This document shows positions 50,559 through 61,506 of a DNA stretch of 64,000 nt, in pieces. A model generated the notes under the pieces. It had not been told where the DNA came from. It did not search any database and saw only the letters and a list, made by a program, of their open reading frames with translations. Location of the stretch: assembly GCA_007449985.2 (NCBI GenBank), contig VIIQ02000714.1, positions 124,001 to 188,000 on the forward strand, given 5' to 3'. The DNA is from Desmodesmus armatus. Taxonomy: Eukaryota > Chlorophyta > Chlorophyceae > Sphaeropleales > Scenedesmaceae. Position 1 is the stretch's first letter. Every line of letters begins with the position of its first letter. A program made the position numbers and the translations under genes.

Positions 50559-53248
50559 TCACCGGGCCTTGGGTTCAAGCAGAACACCTACAGCAGCTGC
50601 CACAGGTGCTGCTGTTGCAGTGGTTCCTGTCAGGTGCTGCCCAAAGAAGCGAATACCCTGCTTGAGTGCATCGACACGGGCTGTGTTGACTGCTGGGTCC
50701 TGTTTGTTGCCACGCACTGCAAAGCCGTGCTTCGTGCCAGGGTATAGGAAGAACTTGCTGAGACCTGCAGCAGTTGCAGCAGGCAGCAGCGACATCAGTG
50801 CATGCAGGGACATGTGCAAAACAGGTGCGATGGTACCTACGTCACATACTTCAGCGGCCACCAAGCCTGGCCAGCTTGGGGTTTGGGGTTCAGGGGTTGA
50901 ATCGGTGAGTGAGGGATTCAGTCACGGGGCCAAGCTGCAGTGACAATGACAGTGACAGCAACAGCACTTGGCTGCTACTGATCAACACTATCAGTAGCTA
51001 CTCCCATCACCAGCTGCAGCAGTATACCACTGTTTCACCGCGCACGGCGCGTCACATGACGCAGACTCACAGGCCAACACCCAAGAACAGACAACATGCT
51101 GCAGTGATGGTCGCCTTGGCAGCTCACCTGGGGACCTGTCCTCCAGGACTTGCTGCACAGCTGTACGTGTCTTCTCTGGAAACTGAGCATCACTCTCAGC
51201 GCATACAAACATGATAGGGGTGCAGATGCCTTCCACCTCATCAGGCAACTGCAGCAGCACAGCAGCACCAAAAGCAACAGAACACAGTGTCTTGTCTTGG
51301 GGCGTTTGAGTTTGTTACATCAGACGCTGCAGGATAGATCAGAAATGATGACACAGAAGTGCACATGAAACCTTGACGATGACGAAGGTCTCACTCAAAC
51401 ACCCAGGCGTGTGATCATCTTCGGGAATAGCTGCATTCAGGCGTGCAAGCAAGCCATTCCAGCAAAACATGTGTGCAAGGCACCACCAACTCCCCACTAA
51501 ACTGAAGGCAGCCCACCTGTGACGGGATTCAAAGTGTGAATACCAGCTGGTCTGGCCTTGCATGCGACTCAAAGCAACACAGATGCCAACTGCAAACCTA
51601 TGCTCCGAAGCTTTGTGACTTTCATACCTTTCACACACAGTACTGCACACGCCTACCAGTCGCATGTGCATGTGCCTCTCTCAACAAAGAGCAACAGACA
51701 TTCAAGGGTCCCCCAACCAAATAAAGAAGGACCTCACGGTGTTAGTGCCCACGACGGATGTTTGCAAACAGTTATCTCTTATCTTGATACACCACCTCAA
51801 CCCTCCCAACAGCCATACAGACCCAACACAACATGCGCGCAGCCCAGAACTCAGGACGGTCCCTTTTTCTCACCTTGACACTGGTGCTAGTGCCCACGGC
51901 GTATGGAGGCAGTTATTTCTTGTCTTGATACACCAGCTGAACCCTAGATCTGTCTCTTGTCTGATACACCAGCTGAACCCCAAAACTATCTCTCATCTTA
52001 CCTTGACACTGCCTGGGTGTGCTGACACAACAGCATCCAGCACACCACGCTTGGAGGCCATCAGGATGCCGACAGTGCCGCCATAGCAGTACCTGCACCA
52101 CACATTCAGGGTTAAGGGTCAGGTAGTGCTTGTTGACCGAAACCCTAGCTCATGATGTCATGATGACAGGCACGGCCAATCGAAGACAGTTGCAAACAAA
52201 GCAGCAGCCTCAGCTGAGCTGAGAAATTGAAAGAGATAGCTAGAGGCTCACGGCGTAGTGCAGCTGCGATGCGTTGCAACAGGCTGTACACTGCGACTGG
52301 ATCACTCCCTTTCTGGTCCTTTCTAGTCGGCTCGCCCAGCACGTAACAAAGCACGGAACCCAGCACATGGTAGAGGGTGCATATTTGGGCTGGCTGGCTC
52401 CCAAAGGCCTTGCCATCTGAATCACACCCTCCCACTCCCAAACACCCTTGCTTGAGCCTCACAACACCGGTGGTGCCACACAATTTAGCACTCAATTGCT
52501 GAACACTTACAGATCGGGTGGGGGGTGGAGGGGTGCCGACAAGCAAAACTGTGCAAGTGCACTCACCCCTGTAAGCCAACCTTCTTAGCCCCATGCTGCT
52601 GCCGCAACTCTTCTGCCACTGCTGTCACCACACCCACGGCATAGCTGAAGGGGTGCTGCTGGAACCACCGACCCTGCACGGCAGCAACCATCAGTATGAC
52701 TAGCACCAGCAGCACCAGAAGCAGGGACGGGCTACCATATGCAGCAGCTGCAGTGCTGGCAACAGTGAGGCTTGTGCAAAAGCCCTAGTGACATGTTGCA
52801 AGTGGCGACAGTCTCAGCCAGTGCCAGTGGGGTAGCAGCATCAGGTCTTGTCCTGTACTGCATGCATGTCAACACAGTATGCCTGCACCTCAGCGATCAG
52901 AAAGTGACACCCTTACCAAGTTCACTACTTGCAGCGCCAGCTGCAGCCCTGCGGCGATCTTCCCAAAGAAGTTCTGCGTCGGCAGAGATTCAAAAGCCTC
53001 CAACAGTTTCATGTTCATGGGCTCGCCCTGGAAATAATCTGGGACCACACAAAGATAGCCAGCATCTGCATAAGCATCTGCTATCAACCGTGCGTTGATC
53101 AGCTGGTATCCGAATATGTCGGTGGCTAGGATCACTGCACAGCCGTTGGCTGCATCAGCAGAAGGCTGGGTGAGGTAGCAGGGGACGCCAGCGATGGTGC
53201 TGTCTTTGCCCCGGGGAGTGCCCTCATCGAGAGAACCTTTGATGCAGT
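50559..53248 (-). CDS. Dienelactone hydrolase family protein 2 (5' exon missing)
   Basis: Exons are 53248-52917, 52673-52567, 52092-52002, 51248-51128 and 50764-50559, in phase; about 286 residues without the start. Tandem paralogue of hydrolase 1 with matching exon B length (107 nt). The first recognised exon begins after catgcgcag|AC and needs one more upstream base, so an initiator exon lies further upstream (beyond 53260) or was lost. Catalytic Cys in GYCYGG, Asp in CAESDAQFPE, His in YPGTKHGFAVRG. The core reads NGCAVILATDIFGYQLINAR and ADAGYLCVVPDYFQGEP. Compared with copy 1 it lacks the intron that splits Gly after the nucleophile, and the exon carrying the Asp is shorter (121 versus 151 nt). 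Probably functional if a start exon is present. Confidence 0.75.
51740..52000. repeat. Short direct repeats in a hydrolase 2 intron
   Basis: 'agtgcccacg.cg.atg' followed by 'cagttat.tcttgtcttgatacaccagctgaaccc' occurs in diverged form at about 51742 and 51888, with a third partial (tctgatacaccagctgaacc) at about 51959. Confidence 0.6.
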
Positions 53249-53260
53249 CTGCGCATGCAG

Positions 53261-53723
53261 AAACTGGCCTTACTGAAGGCCGTTTGTGAGTGTGGATTTG
53301 GCTGTAGCGATGGTGTGAGGCTGATCTGGTATTGTTCCAGTGACCGGACTGGGTTGCTGGACAGCTCCGCAGCGAAGAGTGCATAGCTTTACAAGCCTGG
53401 CACTTGGCACTTGATTAAGGTGATGGGGTTGATGAGAGCGCAGAACAGCAGAGAACAGCAGAGATAAGGGTCTGCATTGGCCTCTCACTGACCAGCACTC
53501 AGAACAGAGGGTCCAATGTTATTTTGTCGGTGTGAACTGGTGTGACCCCTTTCAAATCAAAAGTGGTAAAGCGTCTTACAAGAGACGAGTGTGTTGCACT
53601 CCCAGCGATCCTCTCATCGTGGAAGCGGAAAAAACAGATCTACAGCTGGATCAAACTTGTGCATTGCCACACCGGAAGACCATTGGCGTGTTACTCAGGA
53701 TCAGCCCGTTCACAATATCAAGC
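53261..53723. other. Region between hydrolase 2 and the barrel-protein gene
   Basis: The divergent interval should hold the missing first exon and promoter of hydrolase 2 (-) and the promoter of the gene starting at 53724 (+). Neither could be located with confidence. Confidence 0.4.
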
Positions 53724-56700
53724 ATGAGGTTGAACACGCGTTTGAGACTGGGGCAATCAGCGACAGCCCATTCATGCCACTACCAGCAGCAGCATGTCGC
53801 CCACAGCAGTAGACAGCGCTGCAGGCATTCCCAGGTGGTGCATGCAAAGCAGGATGACGACGACGCACCCAGCACTAGCTACCAGAATAGCTTGGAGTTA
53901 ACCATCAAGTAAGTGGCTTTACGGATCTGCATACCGACAAGCAACAAGTGTGTTTCATATCTTCTGCAGTTGCAACCAGCAGTGGCAGGCAGAGCGGCAG
54001 TCCAAAGAGGTAGTAGCTGATAACATAGCTAGAGAACGCAGCCAGTCTCGGCAAGGGCAGCCATGGCATGACCCAACCCCGTTTGTTTCATTTCTAACAC
54101 AACCAGCCACACCACAATAGTTCAAGTTGCTGTGCTCAGCTGGGGTTTTCGTTTCAAAGTGTGCTGATGGAGTCTGTGTTGAGGCTGGGTGGGAGCACGC
54201 CTGTACATCACCGTGCTGGCACACCCCCACCCAGTCTCAGAAATGCTTTTGTCAGCGCACCTGCCAATCAATATAAGCGTCAGCACAGCACAAGGCAGTC
54301 TTCAGCGCCTGTGCTGAGCCACATTAACAGTTGGATACACGCCCCCCTGTCCCCCTCACCATGGTGGCTATCATGCTGGGGTTGCTCCCCACGCCCGTGC
54401 CTCCCACCCTCTCTTCTTCCCGCCTGCTGGTAGTTTTGACCATCATCCATGGACAACAGCAACATTCCGAAGTTTGTTTACATGTGCGCTGATGTCCCCC
54501 CCCCCTGCCTCCTCCCTCCCTCCCTCCCTCCCTCCCTCCCTCACTCACTCACTCACTCACTCACTCACTCACTCACTCTCGCTGCACTTCCCACCCAACC
54601 CTCAGGCGCAAGAGCAAGCAGGTGGAGGCGTCCCTCCTAGAGCTGGGCATGGAGGGTTTAGAGGAGCGGCTCAGCAGCGCCACACAAAACCCTGCTTCAC
54701 CCGCCTACAGGCTGTCCCGCATGATCTCTGAGGTCACACAAATGCAGGTGTGGCTTCTGGAATGAGGGAGGGGGATGCATGCATGTGCAGCAAGCCGCTT
54801 GCAACAGCTCCAGTGTGCACATCCACTGTTATCAGTAGGGTTTTGGGTTCAGAGTCCCAAACCCTACAGCAGCTGTCAGTATCCCCCTCTTGTGCGTGCC
54901 GAGGTGGTGCTGTTGTTGATTGCAGTGATGCCACAGATGCTGCTACCCTGCATTCTATGCCCGAGGTTCGAGCAGAAGCTCTCAGACAGCTCCTCCAACC
55001 TTTATCAGTACAAGAAAAGAGGGAGGGTGCAGGCACAGTAGCAAAACAACCAGCAGCGCATACATCAGACAGTCATGCCGCTAGGCATCGTACTGCATGC
55101 ATACCCCCATACCAGCAGTAGCGCTTGACATCCCATACTGCTTATACTGCTATTCACTGCTGCCGTTTGCTGACCCCCTCGCTTGCAGGGCCGAGCCGTG
55201 ATTGTTGTGGAGGTGACCCGTCCCACCCCAGCCACCACACCCCAGCAACTGGCCAACATAGCCAAGACAGCCATTGCCTGCGGGGCGGATGCATTGTGTG
55301 TCAGACTGGACAGCGAGGACACACCGGAGGGAATGAGCGACCTCTTTGCTGTTGTGCAGGTGGGCTTGGGGCTGAGATGGTAATTGTATTGTGAAACCAC
55401 ATCACGTTTGGTGCCTTCTCATCCTAGCCCTCGTCTCTGCCCCTCTCTACACACCTGCCTGTTGCTTGTCGCCCCTTGCGGCTTCTCCTCCGCCTCACTT
55501 GTAACATCCCCACATCCCTTGGTGGCTGCTGCCTGCTTCTAATGCCCCAACAGGCGGCCAAGGGCAAGCCAGTGCTGGCGCGTGACTGGGTGATTTACAC
55601 ACTGCAGCTGGTTGAGGCCCGAGGAGGCCAGTGTTTTGATATGACGCAAAAAAAATGAGCCTACTTTCACCCCCCCTCCCCTTCAGAATCCTCTCTTCCC
55701 GCATCTGAACTCTGCCTCTCCTCCTCACCCCCTTCTCTGCCTCTCCCAACCTCAATCCCCCTCATTGTACCGTGTACCTGTGTTTTTCACAGGCGGCCAA
55801 GGGCAAGCCAGTGTTGGCTCGTGACTGGGTGATTCACCCCCTGCAGCTGGTAGAGGCTAAGGAGGCTGGGGCTGCTGGTGTGCTGGGGGTGATCGGCCAG
55901 GTCAACGGCAGGGGCACCGCTGTGATGAGCAGCTTTGGGGCAGCACTGGGGCTGGACTGCCCTGTGGAGGTCGTAAATGCAAGGGTGAGTGGACTGTACT
56001 TGCTTTTTTGGACTGCACTGTCATGAACTGTTTGCCATGCCTTTTACTTCCATTTTATATGTCACACTGTGACCAATAAGTTATTGGAGTTGCTGCTGGA
56101 AAAGAAGCCTGAGGTTGCGTGGTATGTGTGGCTGCTTGGTATGTTGCAGGCCCCTGCTTCCAGCCAATACCTGTCGTTGCTGTCCTGTCATACCTGTCAC
56201 CTGCTCGTGTAGCCGAATTCCGCCTGTACATTACCTGCTGCCACCCCTATCATATGATGCTGCATGCAGGAGGTTGAGGGTCTCAGCAGGGCTGGTGTTG
56301 CGCTTCGACTGTTGTCGGCCCCTGCCACAAATGCAACGATCACAACAACTGAAATCTGCCTCCTTGCGTGCTGCCACCCCTGTCATGCTACCTGCAGGAG
56401 GTTGAGGGTCTCAGCAGGTCTGGTGTGGTGTTCTACGGCATCAACCTCAGTGTGGGGCTCAGCGTAGCCATACCAGGCTTTGCCTCCGACATGGCGCACG
56501 GCCTGCTGGGTGAGTGCTACTCGTGGGGGCCAGTGAAGGCTTCCCCGCCATCTATGTTATGCTCATGTTGTCAGCATTGCCGCATTTAAATATGGCATCA
56601 GCCTTTGCCTCCAACTTGGCTCACGGCCTGACAGGTGGGATTTACCAGTACAGTTGTACTTGTGCTGTTTGTGATATCAAACACTAGGCTGATAGATATC

Positions 56701-57053
56701 TTGTGATATATCACTATATAGTGCAGTTCATCGAGGCATTTTCAGGACGCTGGTATGAAGGCTTTGGATTCTTTGTACTGTTACTGTTACTCTTGCTGTT
56801 ACTGTTGCTTTACAAGTGAAAATTGTGTATGCATGACACCTGTTTGTGTGTATGTATGCTTGTAGGTGAGATGCCTTTTGGGACCATCAGCATTGTAGGA
56901 GTGAAGGACCTGGAGGCAGCCCGCAAGGCGCGCATGTCGGGGGCAGACTGCCTGCTGATAAAGAAGGAGATGATTGAAGCAGCAGCAGCAGAGGGAAAGG
57001 ACCTGCGGACACTGCTGGACCAAGTGCTGTATGTGACATGCGGCGATGACTAA
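53724..57053 (+). CDS. Plastid-type IGP-synthase-like TIM-barrel protein
   Basis: Exons are 53724-53908, 53983-54009 (27 nt, tentative), 54606-54747, 55189-55359, 55793-55984, 56398-56509 and 56866-57053, in phase; 338 residues. The N-terminus (MRLNTRLRLGQSATAHSCHY, basic, Ser-rich, no acids for about 45 residues) looks like a chloroplast transit peptide. The body follows the indole-3-glycerol-phosphate-synthase fold: GRAVIVVEVTRPTPA, KTAIACGADALCVRLD, GKPVLARDWVIHPLQLVEAK, EAGAAGVLGVIG, CPVEVVNAR, GTISIVGVKDLEAARKARMS, GADCLLIKKEMIEA. The canonical catalytic Lys of 'V-L-x-K-D-F' is Arg (LARDW), and the N-terminal K-x-x-S-P-S phosphate motif is absent. Tryptophan synthesis activity is therefore doubtful; a regulatory or divergent role is more likely. 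Exons 5 and 6 have decayed partial copies in neighbouring introns. Confidence 0.75.
54506..54577. repeat. (CCCT)n and (ACTC)n microsatellites
   Basis: A CCTC/CCCT run of about 36 bases is followed directly by a CTCA run of about 36 bases in the intron before exon 3 of the barrel-protein gene. The same CTCA unit forms the extended donor region at 21-40. Confidence 0.9.
54835..54867. repeat. Intronic hairpin with telomere-like arms
   Basis: gtagggttttggg and cccaaaccctac form a 12-bp stem with one bulged T and an 8-nt loop (ttcagagt). It lies in the intron after exon 3 (54747). Confidence 0.7.
55554..55635 (+). pseudogene. Truncated copy of exon 5 (5a)
   Basis: After its own acceptor (aatgccccaacag) this stretch repeats the first 75 or so bases of exon 5: AKGKPVLARDWVIYTLQLVE then ARGG. 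It then diverges and reaches a TGA at 55656-55658. No donor is visible. Inclusion would truncate the protein, so it is a dead duplicate or a poison exon. Confidence 0.7.
56270..56300 (+). pseudogene. Truncated copy of the start of exon 6 (6a)
   Basis: gaggttgagggtctcagcag follows tgcatgcag, and the upstream ctgccacccct.tcat is also shared with the true exon at 56398. It encodes EVEGLSRAGV before similarity is lost. Confidence 0.7.
56594..56635 (+). pseudogene. Copy of the end of exon 6 (6c)
   Basis: ggcatcagcctttgcctcca then acttggctcacggcctgaca, with a gtggga donor-like end, mirrors the 3' end of exon 6 (FASDMAHGLLG) as FASNLAHGLTG. No acceptor is evident. Confidence 0.6.
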
Positions 57054-58343
57054 TCATTCGTCATTCACAGTTGCCGACATGGGTATGGCGTCGGTGTGTA
57101 ACCCACAAGGGTGTGTCGTACCAGCACAGCAGTGGCAAAGGCATGCTGCGTGACTTGCGGCGCTGCTGATTGCAGGGGGTGCCTAAGGATTTTTCCTACG
57201 GGCAGTGAGAGCTGTCGCCGCCTGCGCCGACCAACAACGAGCAGGTTGCAACACTGGTCTGGTGAACTGGACCAGCCCTGGGCATGTGTTGACCTGTACG
57301 GTGTGCCTTGCGCCTTGTGATACATAGGGGTTCAAATCGAACCTGTGTGTTGATGTTGGTGCGGGGTTGTCTGTTGGATTTGCGGTATCATGGTGCCATG
57401 TACCAGGATCACTGTAAACACCGCTGTTGGCAGTACAGAGCTGTGCAGTATAGACAGGCTCTCAGTCAGCTTGTATGGCTTGTGCAGCAAAAGCAGCATT
57501 CAATGTGCGGCCCACTTTGTGGCTCAAGCAAGCTGGCTGTGGTACCCCATTACAGTGCGGCATCAATGCCGCCACACACACGCCATGACTTGGCCGTTCA
57601 CCTGGCAGAGGGGGTGTCCTGCTGTTTGTGCTGAGGCTTGTGCTGTCATGGGCAGGAAAGGCTGCGCCCCCTCAAGCATTACTTATGCCACATGGGTTCT
57701 TGCATTGTGAGCAGGACCCGAGTCCTGGCCAAGGCCCACTAACCCTCACTGTGTGTCGTAGCCAGCACAGGACTCTCGCGGTGCTTGGCTGCAGGAGCAA
57801 CTGTGGTATTGCCGTTGGCGTTGGTGGTGTTTATGGCGGCTGTGGTTTGACACGTGCTATGTAATCCAGTGGAGGCTGAAGACACTGTGGCAGGGCATGC
57901 CCTTGCTTGACTCAATGATGTTCTTTGTGGCAGTACACACCCTGACATGGCAAGGTGGCCAAGCTGAGCTGTCTTGTGGACCGTGAACTGGCTTGCTGTT
58001 TGTGGGGTTGGCATGCTAGCTGTTTCCCTGGTAACCTGCAGGCAGGTCCACGGCTGATGCAGCTAAATTTACACTCCCACAGTGAAGCTGACCCTGCAGC
58101 TAATAGGCCTGACTAACACACACAGCAGTCTGTGTCTCACTTTCAACATACAAGAAACACCTGCTGGGCAACCTGGCTCGAAGCTGTAGCATGAGCAGCA
58201 ACAGTCCCACAAGCACAAACTGCAGCATCTGCAGCTTCTCCAGCTGTCATCTCAGGCAGCATGCGGCTCCACCAACATCACAACTATTCAGTAGGCTATT
58301 GAACCAAACCAACACCACAACGGCGCTGAGCCTGTTGTCTGCT
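57054..58343. other. Convergent intergenic region
   Basis: 3' flanks of the barrel-protein gene (+) and the acidic-protein gene (-). No exon is supported. Confidence 0.45.
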
Positions 58344-60575
58344 TCAAGTGCTGCCAGTGGGTGGCACGCCATTAGAGGGAGGGGAAGCTGTGTTGGCCAC
58401 CAGAGCCTGCCGGTTGGCCCAGCTAGGGACGTCCACCACCAGTGCTGCTGTTGCATGGAAGCACATTTCATATGCGCTGTTGGCGCCTGCGCAACAACAC
58501 GCACAGGACAGTACAGTACAGAGTAAGTTGACAGCTTCGCATCTCAGTTGGCCAGCGGCACTGACCAGCAAGCAATGGGCTTATGCGGTGAGGTGGAATG
58601 AAATGTGGGGTGCAAAATACCACCATGAAGCAGTGGCTGCACTTGGCTGGCTGCATGGTGACAGTCTGCAGCAGGCCGCTTGAGTACTGGACTAGTCAAC
58701 TTTCATTGCAGGCCGAGAAAGTTGATCTTCCTGCCAGCACAGTCAAAGCAAGTATCGCCCACATGGGAGTGCCGAGTTTCATTCGAGCCCAGCCCACCTG
58801 CCAGGACAGATCCGTGGTAGGAGAAGTGCTCGTCAAGCACCGGGGTCACCCAGCAGATGTCTTCCTCCCTGGCTCCAAACACCTCCTCCAGTGCATTGGT
58901 AGTGTCATCCCCCCAAAATAAGTACTGATCCTCAATGTATCCTCTGCAAGCACAATAATTGGCCTATGGCCAAGTCGGCTGGGCCCATACTGGTGGAATT
59001 TCCGCTTATGGCTGGTTTGGGTGTGTCATCAGGCCTGAGCAGAACTGAGCCGGAGGCCGTTTTCAGCACAGCAGATGTGCTTGCTCCATTGCATTGCGTA
59101 TTGGCTGACCAGAACCTGCTGTAATCCAACTAGTCGTTCTGGACAACAGGTTACAGCACACACCACAGCATGCACGACATGTTTCCGAGACTTGAGTGTA
59201 GTTGACAGTACGTTGTTATCCGGCGCGTAGGAGATGATCGGACGTAAGAACAAAGAAAATGTGTGTGTATAAGCAACATGCCAGCGGATGATGAGGTCGG
59301 AGTCGGCAAGCTGGGTGACCGTTGCAGTGAGTGTGACTTGGGCACAGCAGCAGACATGCGCTAGAAAAAAGATGCCTTCAAATTTCGCTCGGATTTTACA
59401 AAAGGCGTGTGAACGGGACGGAGCTCAAAAAATCGAGACAGGTGTGAGAAAGATTTGACCAGAATTTGGAGACCATGCGCGGTGCTCACAGCACCGATAC
59501 CGGAACATGTTAGACCGGTGTATCCTCGGTTCCGGTCAGGTCGGAAATCGACCGCTATAGGCAAAGCCCTTTGGGCCTGGGCCCAGCCAACAACATTGCA
59601 GTCAGAGTAAGCACCATTCAATTTGAAGTTGAACTTGGAGATGGTTGCAACTGTACTTGATGTGGGGTGACAACGTGAGCACACGGCCTCAAAGAAGTCC
59701 AGCCATTTGGAATGCAGCATATGCGTGCACAGTAGCCATGTTTCCAGATGAGTCGTGCTTACTCGTTCAAGGAGTCTTCACATGTGCTGAACTTGGCGGT
59801 CAGCAGGGCCCAGTATGCGTCTGGTTCTGTGGTCAGGTGCTCCCGCTGCTGTGCAGGCTGCAAGGGGCGGCCAAAGTTGATACGCTGGTTTGCCTGCTTG
59901 GTCTGCTTCTCCTCTTCCTCCTGCTCCTCCTCCTGCTCCTCTTCTTCCTCGTCGTCTTCCTTGCTATCTTGAAAAATGTCCTCATCCCCATACCCTGTGT
60001 AGCCCCTGAAAAGAGGCACCACCCTGCACAGCAGCAGTGCAGCCCCCAGGTAAACACAGTGTGCAAGACAGCCCAAGCTTTGCCGCCGCAATGTAGTGAG
60101 TAATGGCCAAACATCTGCAGCTGGTAGCCTCGCTACTGACTGCAACATTACCGTGGCCAATGGAACTTCCCCTGCTGCCACCTGCAAAGTTCAATGCCAA
60201 ACGTCAACGCTAGCCTAGCGTACCGGGTACCAGGGCCGCCATAGAAGGGCATTGCACGGCATCCAACTATCTTGCATCAATGCCAGATCGCATCACTGCT
60301 GATTGAAACACAACCCTTCAAGCCCAGCAAATGACTCGAATGCATGCTGGCCACATGAGGCTCAATGGAGTCTGTATCCGAGGCAAATTCGGGAGTCGTT
60401 GCCACACATGCGACATGTCGCTTGTGACACCCCCACCTCATCTTCAGTCCTGCCTGTTCCAGTGCTGCTGCCAGCAGCCTGTCGGGCCCCTTGAGGGCCT
60501 CAGGGAAGGATAGGGCGGCCAGGTCAGAGAGACCAGCACTGTACTTCTGCTGAAGCACAAACCCAAGGCGCTCCC
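58344..60575 (-). CDS. Acidic-linker protein of unknown function, 3' part
   Basis: Exons are 60575-60437, 60023-59763, 58943-58798 and 58486-58344, in phase; the last 229 residues of a larger protein. The first exon begins with two bases of a split codon, so the 5' part is missing. Order: a helical segment (ERLGFVLQQKYSAGLSDLAA, PEALKGPDRLLAAALEQAGL); VVPLFRGYTGYGDEDIF; a Glu-rich tract (about 18 of 24 residues Glu or Asp); INFGRPLQPAQQREHLTTEP; DAYWALLTAKFSTCEDSLNE; GYIEDQYLFWGDDTTNALEE; then ANSAYEMCFHATAALVVDVP. I do not recognise the family. Splice phases agree at all three introns, which supports the model strongly. A truncated copy of the last exon exists at 31696-31802. The DIRS-like element begins about 115 bp beyond the first exon, where upstream exons are expected. 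Confidence 0.6.
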
Positions 60576-61088
60576 CTGCACCGCACAGGGACAGACAACA
60601 GCAGGGCGGTCCAGTGATGAGGATGTCAACTGAGGGGCAGGTCGACTGAGATTAATAGCATGATAATGTATTAACATGCGTTAATCAGCTAGCGGGCTGA
60701 TGCATCCAGGGCTTGGGCCCACTAAGCCCTGGAGTGCTCATGCTGCTCCTAGCATGATATACTCTGGCCCTGCCCCTGGCAGGGCACGTTTTGTTGTTGT
60801 TCACACGTGTGTGACAACAACTCGACTCGCTACCTTTGGTAGCGTTTGAAGTGTTACCGCCTTTCCCTCCAGAGTGCGAAGCACAACTTCGCATTTTCCT
60901 CGAACCTCCAGTCGTTTGCACGTTTGCTATCGACTAAGCTCTCCAAAAGAGATAGGCTTTAAGCCTCAGCTGTCTGTTCGCTAGCCGTTCTCTCAAGCAG
61001 CAGCAACAGCAGCAGTAGACCTCTCTAGGTCTGGGACACCAGGTCCCACAGCCTTGCCCATGCAGTATCCCCTGGCAACATCGGAGCT

Positions 61089-61205
61089 ATGGATGGCCAC
61101 CAGCAGCTACAGCAGCTGGAGCAGCAGCTGGAGCAGCAGCTGGAGCAGCAGCTACAGCAGCACATGCAGCAACAGCAGCAGCCAATGCGGGATAGTGAAG
61201 ACTGA
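61089..61205 (+). CDS. Short Gln/Leu coiled-coil frame in the DIRS element
   Basis: 38 residues from the ATG at 61089, built on repeated LEQQ (QLEQQLEQQLEQQL). It could be the start of a Gag-like ORF1, truncated by the TGA at 61203; the sequence after the stop stays open in other frames, so a frameshift is possible. Confidence 0.3.
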   Translation: MDGHQQLQQLEQQLEQQLEQQLQQHMQQQQQPMRDSED

Positions 61206-61506
61206 TTGCAGCAGCCAGCTGCAACATGGAGTGGGGCCTATGGCCCTCAGCAAGGCAGCAGAGCACGGAACCCCCATGGTCCTGCTCATCTGCACCAGTG
61301 CAGGCTTCAGCAGCGCTTCTGCTGGAGCAGCCCCCCAGTAAGGGCTTCTGCATCAGCAGGCAAGTGTGGGGATAGGCTCCCACTGAAAGCGCCAGCCTTA
61401 GGCCACTTGTCAGTTACGTCTGGTTGCTTAGTCGTGCAGCAGCCAGCCGGGGCACATACGTTTGTGCCTTTACAGAGAGCTTGAGATCACCCCTGTGTCT
61501 CTCAGC

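Noticed and set aside
57300..57345. tRNA B-box-like ggggttcaaatcg
   Set aside because: No cloverleaf stems or A-box at the right distance.
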